Origin: Lachnospiraceae bacterium
GTDB taxonomy: Bacteria > Bacillota > Clostridia > Lachnospirales > Lachnospiraceae
Assembly (NCBI GenBank): GCA_022799755.1
Contig: JAAWOU010000031.1
Span: 1-35,963, forward strand
Direction of reading: 5' to 3'
DNA: 35,963 bases
Positions 7,077 through 16,562 of this stretch are shown here, piece by piece. Position 1 is the stretch's first letter. Every line of letters starts with the position of its first letter. The notes under the pieces are model-generated. The model saw only the letters and a list, made by a program, of their open reading frames with translations. It did no database searches and was not told where the DNA came from. Made by a program: the position numbers and the translations under genes.

Positions 7077-9509
7077 CTATGGTGTCCCAACCGCATCCGT
7101 AACCAGGGCGCTCTTTGGCGGTGTCTGCGCGCCCTCCACAGTCACGGGATCATCGGTATAATTGATGATGATCCTCTTAACAATCCCGTCCTTTTCATAG
7201 ACATTTACAATGACTCCGTCCCGGGCCACCTGCCGGTCCACCCAGCGGTATCCCTTTACCTGGCCAAGCGCGGCGTTCACCTGGGAGTACACCTCCTGAA
7301 TCAAATCCTGATACAGGCCGTATTCCGTGGAATACAGGTCGGCGCTTGCGGTATCCGCCAGCTTCCAGGAGGGCTCTCTGGTCAGGATGAAAGCAGGGCA
7401 CAGATTATAATCAATCATCTTCAGAATATCCGTCTGGGTGTAAAAGGAGAAATTGGCATAGGGTGCATAGACCTCCATGGTCCCGTTTAACACCAGCTGC
7501 AGAAAAGGCACCGCATCTGTCTCAAAAATAAACTGGGAATGTCCCACCGGCGCCTGCAGATACCGATCCGTATACTGCCATAAATACATGCCCGGATTTT
7601 TAATGTTTTTCTTTACCTCCTCCATGGATGCCAGCTGCTCCTGAAAAAGGGCCCTGGCGCCGTCCACAGTCACATGTCCGCTGTCGGCGTAATCTCCCGT
7701 GAGTATGGACCCGATCCCGTCAATGGTCATGGAAAGCGCGGTTCCTTTTGCATGTTCATACTGCTCTTCCAGCCACTGTACGCTTCTTTCCGGCCTGGCA
7801 TATCCGAACTGAGTCACCGGGGCCGTAGGCGGCAGAAGGTTGGACTTGTCCACATAAGAGTACCAGGAATTGACATGCTTCACCGCATTGTCAAAATAAC
7901 TCATCATGGTCTTATTGATGGTCACATAATCCTGCTGAAATGAAATGTCCACTCCCTTTTCGGAGAAATCCTCCATCAGCTTTTCAAAGTCCGACCCGGA
8001 TCCTATGGCGGAGGAATATTTCCGGGTGCCTGGCCCGGAAAAGGTCACTCCCTTTTTCTGCCATCCCTGGAGACCGGAATTGATATTTTGGATACCGCTG
8101 TCCATGACGTCAGTCAGGATGCTCCTCACGTCCTCCGCTGTGGTCATCACCACATTCTCCAGTCCCACCACGCCGCTTTCCGCATCTGACATGAAAAAAT
8201 CCAGGCGAATGGGAATGTCCGCCGATACTGCCTCCAGGCTTTCATTCTCTGTCCTTTCTTTCAAAATTCCCTGTTCTGTCAAATGCTTTCGGTAGGTCAG
8301 CGCCATACCCACATAGTTGGCGGCCTCAGTGCTGCCGCTTCCGTCTCCGCTCAAAAACTCGTAGGTCATGGAAACGTCAAACACATTGGGTTCCTCCATC
8401 ATTTGGAAGTATCCGTCGCCCGCCTTATTAAAGACCTGGTGATATCTCACATTATAGGTAAACTGAGGGCAGGTCCATGTGTAGTAGGTGGTGTTCTCCT
8501 CCGGCGTACAGATAATGCTCATATACTCCGCGCCTTCGTCCGCATACGCCACAAAGGCCGCCTGGTCCTTTCCCAGCGCCACGCCGAACACCGGCATCAC
8601 CGGATCTTTCAAAGGCACAGCGTCTGTCATCACAGTGTTGTAGTATTCCCACTGGGAAATATCGCTTCCGTACACATCCCCCGTATACTGCCGGAATATG
8701 GCGTTATTGTCCTGAAACCGGATCAGCGCGCCGCTTCCGTCCGGCACGAAAGCGTAGCCCGGAGGGGCATCTTTTCTTTCCACGATATCGTAATCCCCGC
8801 TGTCACGGTTAAACCGCAGAAGCTGTCCCCCGTTTGCTCCCAGAAAAGGCGTCAGATACAGATTGGTCATGCACTTTACTCCTTCCCCGGTAATCTCCTG
8901 GTGGGGAATATGGTACTGGATCTTCTTTTCCCCAAAGGTGATATAAACTTTCATCTGCAGGTCAATTTCCTTGAAATCAATGTCCAGGCAGAAGCGGTTT
9001 TCCTCCAGCTTCCGAAGCGTGGACTCCGACCCGGAGGAGGCGGAGGATGTTTTCTTTGGAGTGTCCAGGGTCTCCGGAGGACGGTACTCCACCGTGACCA
9101 GGGAATTGGCCATGTCCGTGTAGATCTCATTCATATTGTCTTCCACAGGCGTATTCTCCAGTTCTTTGAATTCCTCCTCGGTGGAAGCCCCCATGGCCTT
9201 AGCCCTCAGCTTCTTTGCCACAGGCGCATCCAGCCCTGTCTTCCACAGATACCCGCTCTCCCTGTCCAATACGGCGATGATATCCCGGTCCTCCCGAAAA
9301 TAATAGACCGCTCCTTCCGTCTCGTACAGCAACTCGTACTCCTCCAGGCTTTCCTCCCGCATCTCCATGGCCGGTCCCGGAGGAAGCGTATCGCGGTTGG
9401 TATGGATATATTCGGCATGAACCTTTTCCCCGGGAAGCCACAGTCCCGCCAGCATGCACAGGCCCAAAAGCCCTGCCGCCAGTCTTTTTTCACCTTCACG
9501 ATGATACAT
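7077..9509 (-). CDS. Secreted DUF5696-type protein, candidate glycoside hydrolase
   Basis: An 810-aa protein whose ATG at 9509 overlaps the end of the upstream gene by 14 nt and is served by AAAGGAG inside that gene, so translation is coupled. A signal peptide ends near residue 32 (VHA). I recognise the sequence as DUF5696-like. The layout looks like an N-terminal beta-supersandwich (about 60-430), a TIM-barrel-like stretch (about 430-700) with LDFFMSD, INSGLQGW, QQDYVTI and TIDGIGSILTGDY (D597, D606), and a C-terminal beta domain (about 750-810). That order resembles large glycoside hydrolases of the GH31/GH101 kind, with carboxylates at strand ends; this is inference from the primary sequence only. 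There is no lipobox. The position between two permease pairs and a GH5 gene supports an extracellular sugar-processing role. Enzyme activity is unproven. Confidence 0.75.
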   Translation of the reverse strand: MYHREGEKRLAAGLLGLCMLAGLWLPGEKVHAEYIHTNRDTLPPGPAMEMREESLEEYELLYETEGAVYYFREDRDIIAVLDRESGYLWKTGLDAPVAKKLRAKAMGASTEEEFKELENTPVEDNMNEIYTDMANSLVTVEYRPPETLDTPKKTSSASSGSESTLRKLEENRFCLDIDFKEIDLQMKVYITFGEKKIQYHIPHQEITGEGVKCMTNLYLTPFLGANGGQLLRFNRDSGDYDIVERKDAPPGYAFVPDGSGALIRFQDNNAIFRQYTGDVYGSDISQWEYYNTVMTDAVPLKDPVMPVFGVALGKDQAAFVAYADEGAEYMSIICTPEENTTYYTWTCPQFTYNVRYHQVFNKAGDGYFQMMEEPNVFDVSMTYEFLSGDGSGSTEAANYVGMALTYRKHLTEQGILKERTENESLEAVSADIPIRLDFFMSDAESGVVGLENVVMTTAEDVRSILTDVMDSGIQNINSGLQGWQKKGVTFSGPGTRKYSSAIGSGSDFEKLMEDFSEKGVDISFQQDYVTINKTMMSYFDNAVKHVNSWYSYVDKSNLLPPTAPVTQFGYARPERSVQWLEEQYEHAKGTALSMTIDGIGSILTGDYADSGHVTVDGARALFQEQLASMEEVKKNIKNPGMYLWQYTDRYLQAPVGHSQFIFETDAVPFLQLVLNGTMEVYAPYANFSFYTQTDILKMIDYNLCPAFILTREPSWKLADTASADLYSTEYGLYQDLIQEVYSQVNAALGQVKGYRWVDRQVARDGVIVNVYEKDGIVKRIIINYTDDPVTVEGAQTPPKSALVTDAVGTP

Positions 9510-11523
9510 TCCGCACCAGCTCCTTTCCTATGGTAGTCAGGAATTTCATAACCTGCTCGCACATAATTGTCACCACCAGAATCACCACAATCACCACAAA
9601 AATGAACAGCGCGGTGATCAAAAGACTCTTTACCATCTCTTTTCCCGAATAATTATGGATGGTCTGCAGTCCCAAAAAGATCAGCACCACCGTCCACGCG
9701 CCGCCTCCCCACAGAAGCACATCCAGGAAAAAGGCCTCATTGGCAGTGACACAGTAGGACAGCACGGTAATGGCAAACAGAGAAACCATAAGCGGCACAG
9801 CCCCATAGGCCGTAGCCAGGGCTACCCCTTTCAAGGTTCCCTCTCCGTCATTGATGGAGGTCGCCAGATAATTGCAGATCACAAACAGGCCGGTAAAGGC
9901 AAAGAAGCCGATGACAATGGAGCCGATATCCAGTTCCTGAATATCGTAATACTGGTAAATAAAACCCTTTCCCAGCATATACAGCATAAACGCCCCAAAG
10001 GTAAGCAGATACAGGATGCCGGCTCCTGGCAGGCTTCCTTTTCTCCCCACCCGGATTTCGTAATAGCCGTTCACAGGATGCCTGGCTGTGGTAAACCCGT
10101 AGAGCACATCGCCCAGTCCCCTGGTATTCATGATCCGCTTCTTCCATCTGTCTTTCAGCCGGCGAAGCTTCCGCTCCCTGTCAACCCTTTCCGTAATTAC
10201 AATGGCCAGATACAGCAAAACAGCCGCTGCAAAAAAATATACCAGGTATTTCTGCAGCCACAGATTCCGAATCTCCCAGAAAGCCTCCGAGTATAATCCA
10301 TGGTTGCCCGCCACCCGAAAATGCTCCATGGCGTTCTCAAAGTCATATCGGGACATATAGGCCTTGCCGATCCCATCGTGGGCCGCCACGGACATCTGGT
10401 TCATGGAAAGCACTTCATCCCAGGTGCGCAGAGCCTCCTCATAATGGCCGCTGTTGTAATAGCCCAGGGCCTCGTATACCTTTTCGGCGTAGACCGTCGG
10501 GGCGTAGGACTGCAGGTACCCTTTGATGCCGTCGATGGTCCAGATATAACCCTTCTGATCCACCGCCAGGGTGGAAAGGGCATTGTAGAGCCCGGCCACA
10601 TCCAGATTGGACACATAAGAGCCAAATTCAAACAAAAGCTCTCCCTCCGCCGTGTACACGTCCACATATCCGCGTTTGGAAGCAGTATAGATCAGCAGAT
10701 TTTCATCCACCCAGATGTCGTTGATATCCTCAAAGCCATAGACAGTGGCTGCAAACATGTTGCTGCCGTTGGTCTTGTGCTTTTTGATGGGGTCCTTACG
10801 TTTCCCCAAAGTCACCGTATACACTATTCCTCTGTCGTCAAGCGTCACATTGGCGAATGTGACGGGATTGCGGTTCAAAAGCCTGCCCAGCTGTTCTCTG
10901 GTAAAGAAAACGGTCTGAAGCTTCTGGATTGCGGACAATTCCGTCTTATTCACCGCAAAGAATCCCTGAAATTCTCCCTCTTCGGACATCTGGATCACGC
11001 CGCCGTAAACGCCCTCCCCCACAATATAGACATTGCCTCGTCCGTCTGCCGCCACCTTAGCCGGGTCAAAAGGCGTATCCCCAAAGGCCGGAACCCGGGG
11101 CCTTTCCAGCTTCCTAACAAGCTTCCAGTCCTGATCGAACACAAAGACCGCCTTGGCCTTGCTGTCAGCCACATAGATCGTCCCGTCCCCTGTGACGAAA
11201 ATCCCCTTGGGCGATTGAAACTCCGGATGTGAAAACTCCTCCAGAAAGTCGCCCCTGGAAATATCATATTTTACGATTCTCAGGTTGCCGGTATCGGCAA
11301 TGTACATCCTGTTCTGTTTATCGATGAACATATCCTCCGCCCCGTTCAGCCCAAGGTTCGTAATGGTCTGCTGGGGCAGATAGGCGTCCTGGGTGCGGAC
11401 GGAATTCATCTTGTCGTCATGGGTGTAGGTGTAACTGGTGGCCTGGGAAGCCTGCGCCAGGATTGGTTCCGTCAGACACAGCATTACGCTGATGACGGCC
11501 AATAATCGTTTTATTTTTTTCAT
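9496..11523 (-). CDS. Beta-propeller (NHL)-TPR-Yip1 family membrane protein
   Basis: Start at ATG 11523 (MKKIKRLL); a much longer frame to 12093 merely overlaps the permease. It encodes 675 aa. There is a signal peptide (1-26), then repeated propeller blades at about 50-340 (DMFIDKQNRMYIADTGN, GIFVTGDGTIYVADS, VAADGRGNVYIV, LAVDQKGYIWTIDG), a TPR-like pair (about 345-415), one TM (427-445), a very basic cytosolic linker (446-466), and a Yip1-type domain with about five TMs (503-655). The propeller and TPR should be extracellular. The order suggests an outside sensor or scaffold tied to a membrane module next to the importers. Proteins of this type accompany DUF5696 genes in Firmicutes sugar loci, to my knowledge without assigned function. 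It starts 11 nt after the first permease pair. Confidence 0.8.
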   Translation of the reverse strand: MKKIKRLLAVISVMLCLTEPILAQASQATSYTYTHDDKMNSVRTQDAYLPQQTITNLGLNGAEDMFIDKQNRMYIADTGNLRIVKYDISRGDFLEEFSHPEFQSPKGIFVTGDGTIYVADSKAKAVFVFDQDWKLVRKLERPRVPAFGDTPFDPAKVAADGRGNVYIVGEGVYGGVIQMSEEGEFQGFFAVNKTELSAIQKLQTVFFTREQLGRLLNRNPVTFANVTLDDRGIVYTVTLGKRKDPIKKHKTNGSNMFAATVYGFEDINDIWVDENLLIYTASKRGYVDVYTAEGELLFEFGSYVSNLDVAGLYNALSTLAVDQKGYIWTIDGIKGYLQSYAPTVYAEKVYEALGYYNSGHYEEALRTWDEVLSMNQMSVAAHDGIGKAYMSRYDFENAMEHFRVAGNHGLYSEAFWEIRNLWLQKYLVYFFAAAVLLYLAIVITERVDRERKLRRLKDRWKKRIMNTRGLGDVLYGFTTARHPVNGYYEIRVGRKGSLPGAGILYLLTFGAFMLYMLGKGFIYQYYDIQELDIGSIVIGFFAFTGLFVICNYLATSINDGEGTLKGVALATAYGAVPLMVSLFAITVLSYCVTANEAFFLDVLLWGGGAWTVVLIFLGLQTIHNYSGKEMVKSLLITALFIFVVIVVILVVTIMCEQVMKFLTTIGKELVRNVSS

Positions 11524-11534
11524 CGGCACCCTCC

Positions 11535-12413
11535 TTACTTGATACCGGAATGGCTCATGGTGCTCATGACCCTGGACTGCATGCAGATAAAAATGATCAG
11601 GTTCGGTATAAACAGAATGATCGTACCTGCCGCCACGATTCCCCGGGACGCCACCGCATTGTTGGTCTGCAGCGCATTCAGATAATAATAAATGGTTTTC
11701 ATCACATCGCTGGTGATAAAGTTGTTGGAAGCCTCCGTGGCCTGCCAGGCGGACTGGAACGTCAGAATGGCCACCGTGGCCACCGCCGGCCTGGTCATGG
11801 GAAGAATGATCCGGCGGATCACGGTAAAGTTGCCGGCCCCATCCACATAAGCCGCCTCCAGCAATGCGTCCGGCACATCGTCGATGAACTGTTTCATCAG
11901 AAAGATCCCGATGGGCATGGCGATCAGCGGGAAAATGTGTGCCGCCCATGTGTCGATGAGTCCCAGCCGCACAATCATGATATATCTGGGAACCGCCACA
12001 GCCACCTGCACAAACATCAGCGCCATCTGGTTGATACCAAAAAACCACTTGGTCACCCTGTACTGGCCTTTCTTGGACAGCACAAAGGCGCATGCCACCG
12101 TGATATAAATATTCAGCATCACTGTAACCAAAGTGATGAACACGGAGTTCAGCAGATACCTGGTCATGGGAACTCCTGTGGTTCCGGACAGTTCGAACAG
12201 CTTTTTAAAGTTGCTGAGCGTAGGCTCCCTGGCAATCAGTGTAGGGGGGAAAGCATACAGCTCCCCCAGAGGCTTAAACGCCTCATTGAACATATAGACC
12301 ACCGGAAGAACCATCAGACAGGCAATCGGTATCAATATACAGTAGAACTTGATCTGATCCCGGGAAAAACTTTTGGGATCCACTCTCTTTCCTTTCAATT
12401 TTGACTTGGCCAT
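11535..12413 (-). CDS. Carbohydrate ABC transporter permease, MalG-type (first pair)
   Basis: Start set at ATG 12413 because GGGAGTGGAG precedes it; an in-frame ATG at 12428 lacks a site. The protein has 292 aa, about six TMs, and an EAA loop at residues 186-205 (EAAYVDGAGNFTVIRRIILP). The N-terminus is basic and cytoplasmic. It is a MalG/AraQ-type CUT1 subunit pairing with the gene 41 nt upstream. It belongs to the group of permeases usually linked with large SBPs and DUF5696 proteins, as here; that link is from general familiarity, not from a search. Confidence 0.92.
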   Translation of the reverse strand: MAKSKLKGKRVDPKSFSRDQIKFYCILIPIACLMVLPVVYMFNEAFKPLGELYAFPPTLIAREPTLSNFKKLFELSGTTGVPMTRYLLNSVFITLVTVMLNIYITVACAFVLSKKGQYRVTKWFFGINQMALMFVQVAVAVPRYIMIVRLGLIDTWAAHIFPLIAMPIGIFLMKQFIDDVPDALLEAAYVDGAGNFTVIRRIILPMTRPAVATVAILTFQSAWQATEASNNFITSDVMKTIYYYLNALQTNNAVASRGIVAAGTIILFIPNLIIFICMQSRVMSTMSHSGIK

Positions 12414-12454
12414 AAACTCCACTCCCATCTGCGCAATTGCGCTTTCCGCTCAGG

Positions 12455-13378
12455 TTACTCTTTCTCCGTAAACAATTTCCCCGCCACCTTGGAAAAGAAG
12501 GCGATCATAAGCAGCAGCACCACCGAGATGGCCGCGGCGTATCCCATTTCATAGCGGGAAAACGCATAGTCCTCGATGTGGTTCAGAATCAGATTGCCCG
12601 AATAATCCGGCGTGGGGTTGGATCCCGCCAGGGCAGGGCCGATCCATCCGGTGTTGAACGCGTTTACAATTGCCATTACCGCGGAAAACATCATTTGAGG
12701 CTTCATGGAGGGGATGGTGATGTACACCACTTCCTGAAAACGGTTTTTCATGCCGTCCATATAGGCCGCCTCATACAGTTCCTCGTTCACATTCAGAATT
12801 CCCGCTATCATAGCCAGAAAGCCGATGCCCATGGCCTGCCACAGTGCCACCAGAATCATGATGGTCAGCAGATAATCCGGGGAGAGCAGCCAGCTCACCG
12901 GAGAATCAATCCAGCCGTGACTGAGCAGAAAAGCATTCAACAGCCCCCGCTGATCGCCGGAAAAAATGGTCTTCCACACTACCTGAATCATCAAAGAGCC
13001 CACCATGGAGGGCATGTACAGGCACAATGTAAGAATCGTCCTGGGCACCGCCTGGATCTGTGTCACCAGCCAGGCCAGCACAAAGGAAAGGATACAGCCG
13101 CCCGGCCCCACGATCAGCGCATATTTAAAGGTATTGGGAATGATGTATTTTAAAAAGATCTCATCCTGGGTCAAAAGCGCTATATAATTGGACACTCCCA
13201 CCAGCTGCGGCGCTTTGATCACGTCAAAATAGGTGAAAGAAAGCCCGATGGCGATCAGCACCGGAATCGCAATAAACAGGGAAAACAGCAGCAAATAGGG
13301 CAAAAGCAGCAGCATGGAAGTCAGATAATCCTCCCGCCTGTTTACCCTGCGGTATTTCCTCTTTCTCAACGCCCTCAT
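12455..13378 (-). CDS. Carbohydrate ABC transporter permease, MalF-type (first pair)
   Basis: A 307-aa protein whose ATG overlaps the stop of the large SBP gene by 4 nt (ATGA), so the two are translationally coupled. It has a strongly basic N-terminus ([11 protein letters not shown]), a first TM at 21-47, about six TMs in total and an EAA loop at 202-222 ([22 protein letters not shown]). It is the UgpA/MalF-type partner of the next gene. Direct coupling to the 989-aa SBP suggests that this pair and that SBP form one transporter. Confidence 0.92.
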   Translation of the reverse strand: MRALRKRKYRRVNRREDYLTSMLLLLPYLLLFSLFIAIPVLIAIGLSFTYFDVIKAPQLVGVSNYIALLTQDEIFLKYIIPNTFKYALIVGPGGCILSFVLAWLVTQIQAVPRTILTLCLYMPSMVGSLMIQVVWKTIFSGDQRGLLNAFLLSHGWIDSPVSWLLSPDYLLTIMILVALWQAMGIGFLAMIAGILNVNEELYEAAYMDGMKNRFQEVVYITIPSMKPQMMFSAVMAIVNAFNTGWIGPALAGSNPTPDYSGNLILNHIEDYAFSRYEMGYAAAISVVLLLMIAFFSKVAGKLFTEKE

Positions 13379-16344
13379 TGCTCTCCCCCCTCTCTGTGGC
13401 TTTCAATGTTCTCCCGGATCCAGTCCACATCCCGGATATTGTACTCCTTAAGCAGATTCCCCTGATTGTCCAGATATCCCAGATCCGACATTTTCTTTGT
13501 GATCTCCCGGTTGATCTCCAGAATCTTTTCATCGATGGCCGGCTGAACCGCCTTTCCGTCCACCGCTATGCTGTTCCAGATATTGGAAAGATCCCTCTCC
13601 AGCATATACTGACCCGGCGTCCTGGGCACGTCCCGCAGATAGTTCAGCTGTTCCAGAATGGCCAGCTTATGTTCCGTGGGAAGCGCGCAGTCTCCTATGG
13701 CCTCCAGATTGGCAGGCAGCCAGATATTTTCCGATCCGTAGGTGGACTGCAGCGTGTGGGCGTATTGTGCCTGCACCTCATGGCTGAGCCACCATTTCAA
13801 AAAGGCCCAGGCTTCCTCTGCCTTTTGGGTATTTGCAAAGATAAGTCCTCCGGTTCCCGCTGCAATATAGCTTCTGTCGATGGTGCCGTCCTCCTGCACG
13901 GTTCCCAGATAGGGCAAAAGCCCCCACTGCCCCTCCAGTTCCGGCGCCCCGTTGGCAATCAGGTTGTAGGACTCCAGACTTACAATCCCGATAGGAAGAA
14001 TCCCGTAGCGGAAAGAGTCCATAAACTGGGATACCTGGGTGGGCACGGAATAAATACTGAACAACTCACCCAACGCCTTGATCCCCGCCGCGGCCTGAGC
14101 CTGGTCAATGGCGGTATGCATTCCGTCCTCCGTGTACAGTTTTCCCCCATTCTGGTAAATCATGGGGGTTGTCTGATAAAACCACTTATAGCCGTCCGTG
14201 GTGGCAATGTTATGGTAGAAATTCATGCCGTAATGCTGCAGCACGGGCAGGATCCCGATCAGATCCTCCCAGGTATCCGGCAGAGGGATATCCAGCTTCT
14301 GAAAGATATCTTTCCGGTAAATGACCATATTAAAATCCGCCGTCTCCGGAATCGCGTATACTTTTTCGTTAAATACATAGGGCACAAAGGCTCCCGGTGC
14401 GAACCGGTCGGCCACCTGCCAGAAATCCTCAAACTGCGTCAGGTCATAGACCGCGTCCCTGCAGGCCAGTTCAAAAGGCGCATGGGAGGCAAGGCCTAAC
14501 GCCATGTCCGGCATCTCGCCTGCCGCCACCGCCATGGTCAGCTTGCCGGCATCGGGCATAACGGAAATTCTCACCTTGATCCCCGTCTGTGGCGTAAACT
14601 CGGAATCCGCCATTTTCTGCAGCAGATCCGCCTGGGTCACCGAACGGTTTACCCAGATATTTACCGCATCCTCATGGTTTTCCACCTTGTATTTGTCGGA
14701 AAAAAAGGTATATGCCAGATTCATGATTCCATTGCCCATGGACGCAAAGAAGCCTGCCTGTTCCCCGGGAAGTTCCTGCCCCCCCACATAGATCCGATCC
14801 AGAGCAAAGGGCTGTGCGCTGATATTGGCGGCAAAATCTCCCATCTGTTTTAAAAGGGTATCCAGACTGTCCGTGTGGAGGGCGATCTCATCCGGATATT
14901 CTTTCAGCTTCTCTATCACATCCAGAGCGCGATCCAGTTCGGACAGCTTTGCGGAGTTTACCCCATTGGGGGCATATCCCTGCAGTGTGCTTTGCATGGA
15001 ACGGATCAAGGTCTCGTAGGCCTCCAGCCAGGCCAGCGTATCCGGTATGTACTGGGTAATATTCCAGGTGCGGTATTCGTCCACCTCCGCGCCGGTGATT
15101 TTCTTGATCTCCAGAGAAAACTGGGACACATGCTCCGCGATCAGCCGGGCATCGTGCCATTCTTCGCTTACCGGCTCCATCTCCGAGCGGATGGTCAGGG
15201 TGTGCGCCCCTTCCGTCAGGTAAACCAGATAAGGATTTCCCTCCTCATCTGAAAGAATCTCATTTTTCCAGGAGGTGTCCGTGGTATCAAACCCGTAATT
15301 GCGAAGTTCCCGAAACGGAATCCTGCCGTCTATGTAGATGGATTCAAATACCTGAAAATCTTCCTTTTCATTTCTGTAATGCAGCGCCAGCCGGTACAGA
15401 CCGGCCTTTTCCACCTCCACGTCGTAGGTGACCTCCACACCCGCTTTTTTCCAGGACACCACATTCAGTTTCTTGTATTCGCTTGTGTGAGGCTCCAGGG
15501 ACGGATTGTTGACCGATGTGGTCAGCGCTTCCGTGGAGTTTTTCCTGACATAATCCACACTGTTGATTTCGATCAAAGAATCTAAAACCCTTTCCCCCGA
15601 ATACTGGTTTCGGTATTCCTCATAGGCAGGAATCGTATCGTCCGGCGCGTTTACATACAGGCGTCCCAGGGTAAGACCGTCCGCCGAATCATTTTTCACC
15701 CTGATATGATTTTCACCTTTCTCCAGCCAGAAATACAGCGGCTCCGACCGGTAATAGGATGTATTGTACAGATCTCTGTACTGCCATCCCTCATATCGAA
15801 GCTGTGCCGGCGCCGTCTCGTCCCCATAGCGGTCCACCGGAAATTCCTTGGTCCCGTCCTCCCACAGCAGAGGCAGTGTGATCATGGACATTTCCTCAAA
15901 ATAACTCTCCCCGTTGATGGTGAGATTCATCCGGTAATCCGACAGATTACTGCCGCCGGTATGATAATCCAGTCCCAGGCTGTAAAATCCCTCCCGGTCT
16001 GTCTCCACCACATACTCCGCCCAGTCCAGGTAATCCAGCGCCCTCACTGTCCCGTCATATCCCGCTTCCTCTTCTCCCTCTTCAGGCTCCCAGCATCCGC
16101 TCTCCCCACCGTACTGCAGTTCCTGCCCGGCAATATAATCCTGATATCTGACGGTCTGAAATTTGAGAGAATCCTGCAGCAGCAGACGGGCCTGCCTGCT
16201 CTCCTCCCGGGATACCGCATCCACACTTCCGGCAGGGCTTTTGCCGGCCAGCCCCCACAGAATTCCTCCTGCAGCAGCCACCGCCAGGATCCCGGCTGCG
16301 ATAAAAACAACTCGTTTCCCTTTGCCCACTTGCTTTCTCCTCAT
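13375..16344 (-). CDS. Large membrane-anchored extracellular solute-binding protein with beta-sandwich modules
   Basis: Start chosen at ATG 16344 ([11 protein letters not shown]), with GGGAGGAG at 8-nt spacing; the frame stays open to 16530 but without a binding site. It encodes 989 aa, about twice a normal SBP. A basic start and one TM (about 11-33) anchor it; there is no lipobox. Residues about 85-230 and 285-430 look like two related jelly-roll modules of the CBM6/35 kind ([14 protein letters not shown] and [14 protein letters not shown] are equivalent strands), then helices at 440-530. The SBP fold occupies about 535-965, with [13 protein letters not shown] and [12 protein letters not shown] motifs. 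The fused modules could hold polysaccharide while the SBP feeds the permeases coupled at its stop codon. The 218 nt between it and the upstream SBP gene hold no clear terminator. Substrate unknown. Confidence 0.85.
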   Translation of the reverse strand: MRRKQVGKGKRVVFIAAGILAVAAAGGILWGLAGKSPAGSVDAVSREESRQARLLLQDSLKFQTVRYQDYIAGQELQYGGESGCWEPEEGEEEAGYDGTVRALDYLDWAEYVVETDREGFYSLGLDYHTGGSNLSDYRMNLTINGESYFEEMSMITLPLLWEDGTKEFPVDRYGDETAPAQLRYEGWQYRDLYNTSYYRSEPLYFWLEKGENHIRVKNDSADGLTLGRLYVNAPDDTIPAYEEYRNQYSGERVLDSLIEINSVDYVRKNSTEALTTSVNNPSLEPHTSEYKKLNVVSWKKAGVEVTYDVEVEKAGLYRLALHYRNEKEDFQVFESIYIDGRIPFRELRNYGFDTTDTSWKNEILSDEEGNPYLVYLTEGAHTLTIRSEMEPVSEEWHDARLIAEHVSQFSLEIKKITGAEVDEYRTWNITQYIPDTLAWLEAYETLIRSMQSTLQGYAPNGVNSAKLSELDRALDVIEKLKEYPDEIALHTDSLDTLLKQMGDFAANISAQPFALDRIYVGGQELPGEQAGFFASMGNGIMNLAYTFFSDKYKVENHEDAVNIWVNRSVTQADLLQKMADSEFTPQTGIKVRISVMPDAGKLTMAVAAGEMPDMALGLASHAPFELACRDAVYDLTQFEDFWQVADRFAPGAFVPYVFNEKVYAIPETADFNMVIYRKDIFQKLDIPLPDTWEDLIGILPVLQHYGMNFYHNIATTDGYKWFYQTTPMIYQNGGKLYTEDGMHTAIDQAQAAAGIKALGELFSIYSVPTQVSQFMDSFRYGILPIGIVSLESYNLIANGAPELEGQWGLLPYLGTVQEDGTIDRSYIAAGTGGLIFANTQKAEEAWAFLKWWLSHEVQAQYAHTLQSTYGSENIWLPANLEAIGDCALPTEHKLAILEQLNYLRDVPRTPGQYMLERDLSNIWNSIAVDGKAVQPAIDEKILEINREITKKMSDLGYLDNQGNLLKEYNIRDVDWIRENIESHREGGEQ

Positions 16345-16562
16345 TCTCATCTCCTCCCGAAAGCACTCCGGCGCCTGCCATGGAAAGCGCAGGACAACAC
16401 TCCGGCGGCCTGTCCCAACGGTTACGGCGCCGATATCCTTCCGGAAAGCTATCGACAGCAATAGTTGATAGATATCATTGCCAGAAAGAGGGGCCGTGAA
16501 AAAATGGAGTAAATGAATTCCGTCCTTCACAGTCCCTCATCTGCTTCCCTTATGGTCAGTAC

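Noticed and set aside
8283..9536. 417-codon open frame on the + strand
   Set aside because: Antisense to the DUF5696 gene, no ribosome binding site, composition of a shadow frame.
11524..12093. 190-residue N-terminal extension of the propeller-Yip1 protein
   Set aside because: It overlaps the permease coding sequence in another frame; the signal-peptide start at 11523 is the natural one.
13378..14499. 373-codon open frame on the + strand
   Set aside because: Antisense to the large SBP gene; no recognisable domain.
16345..16530. 62-residue N-terminal extension of the large SBP
   Set aside because: No ribosome binding site, and it would bury the TM anchor start; GGGAGGAG precedes the ATG at 16344.
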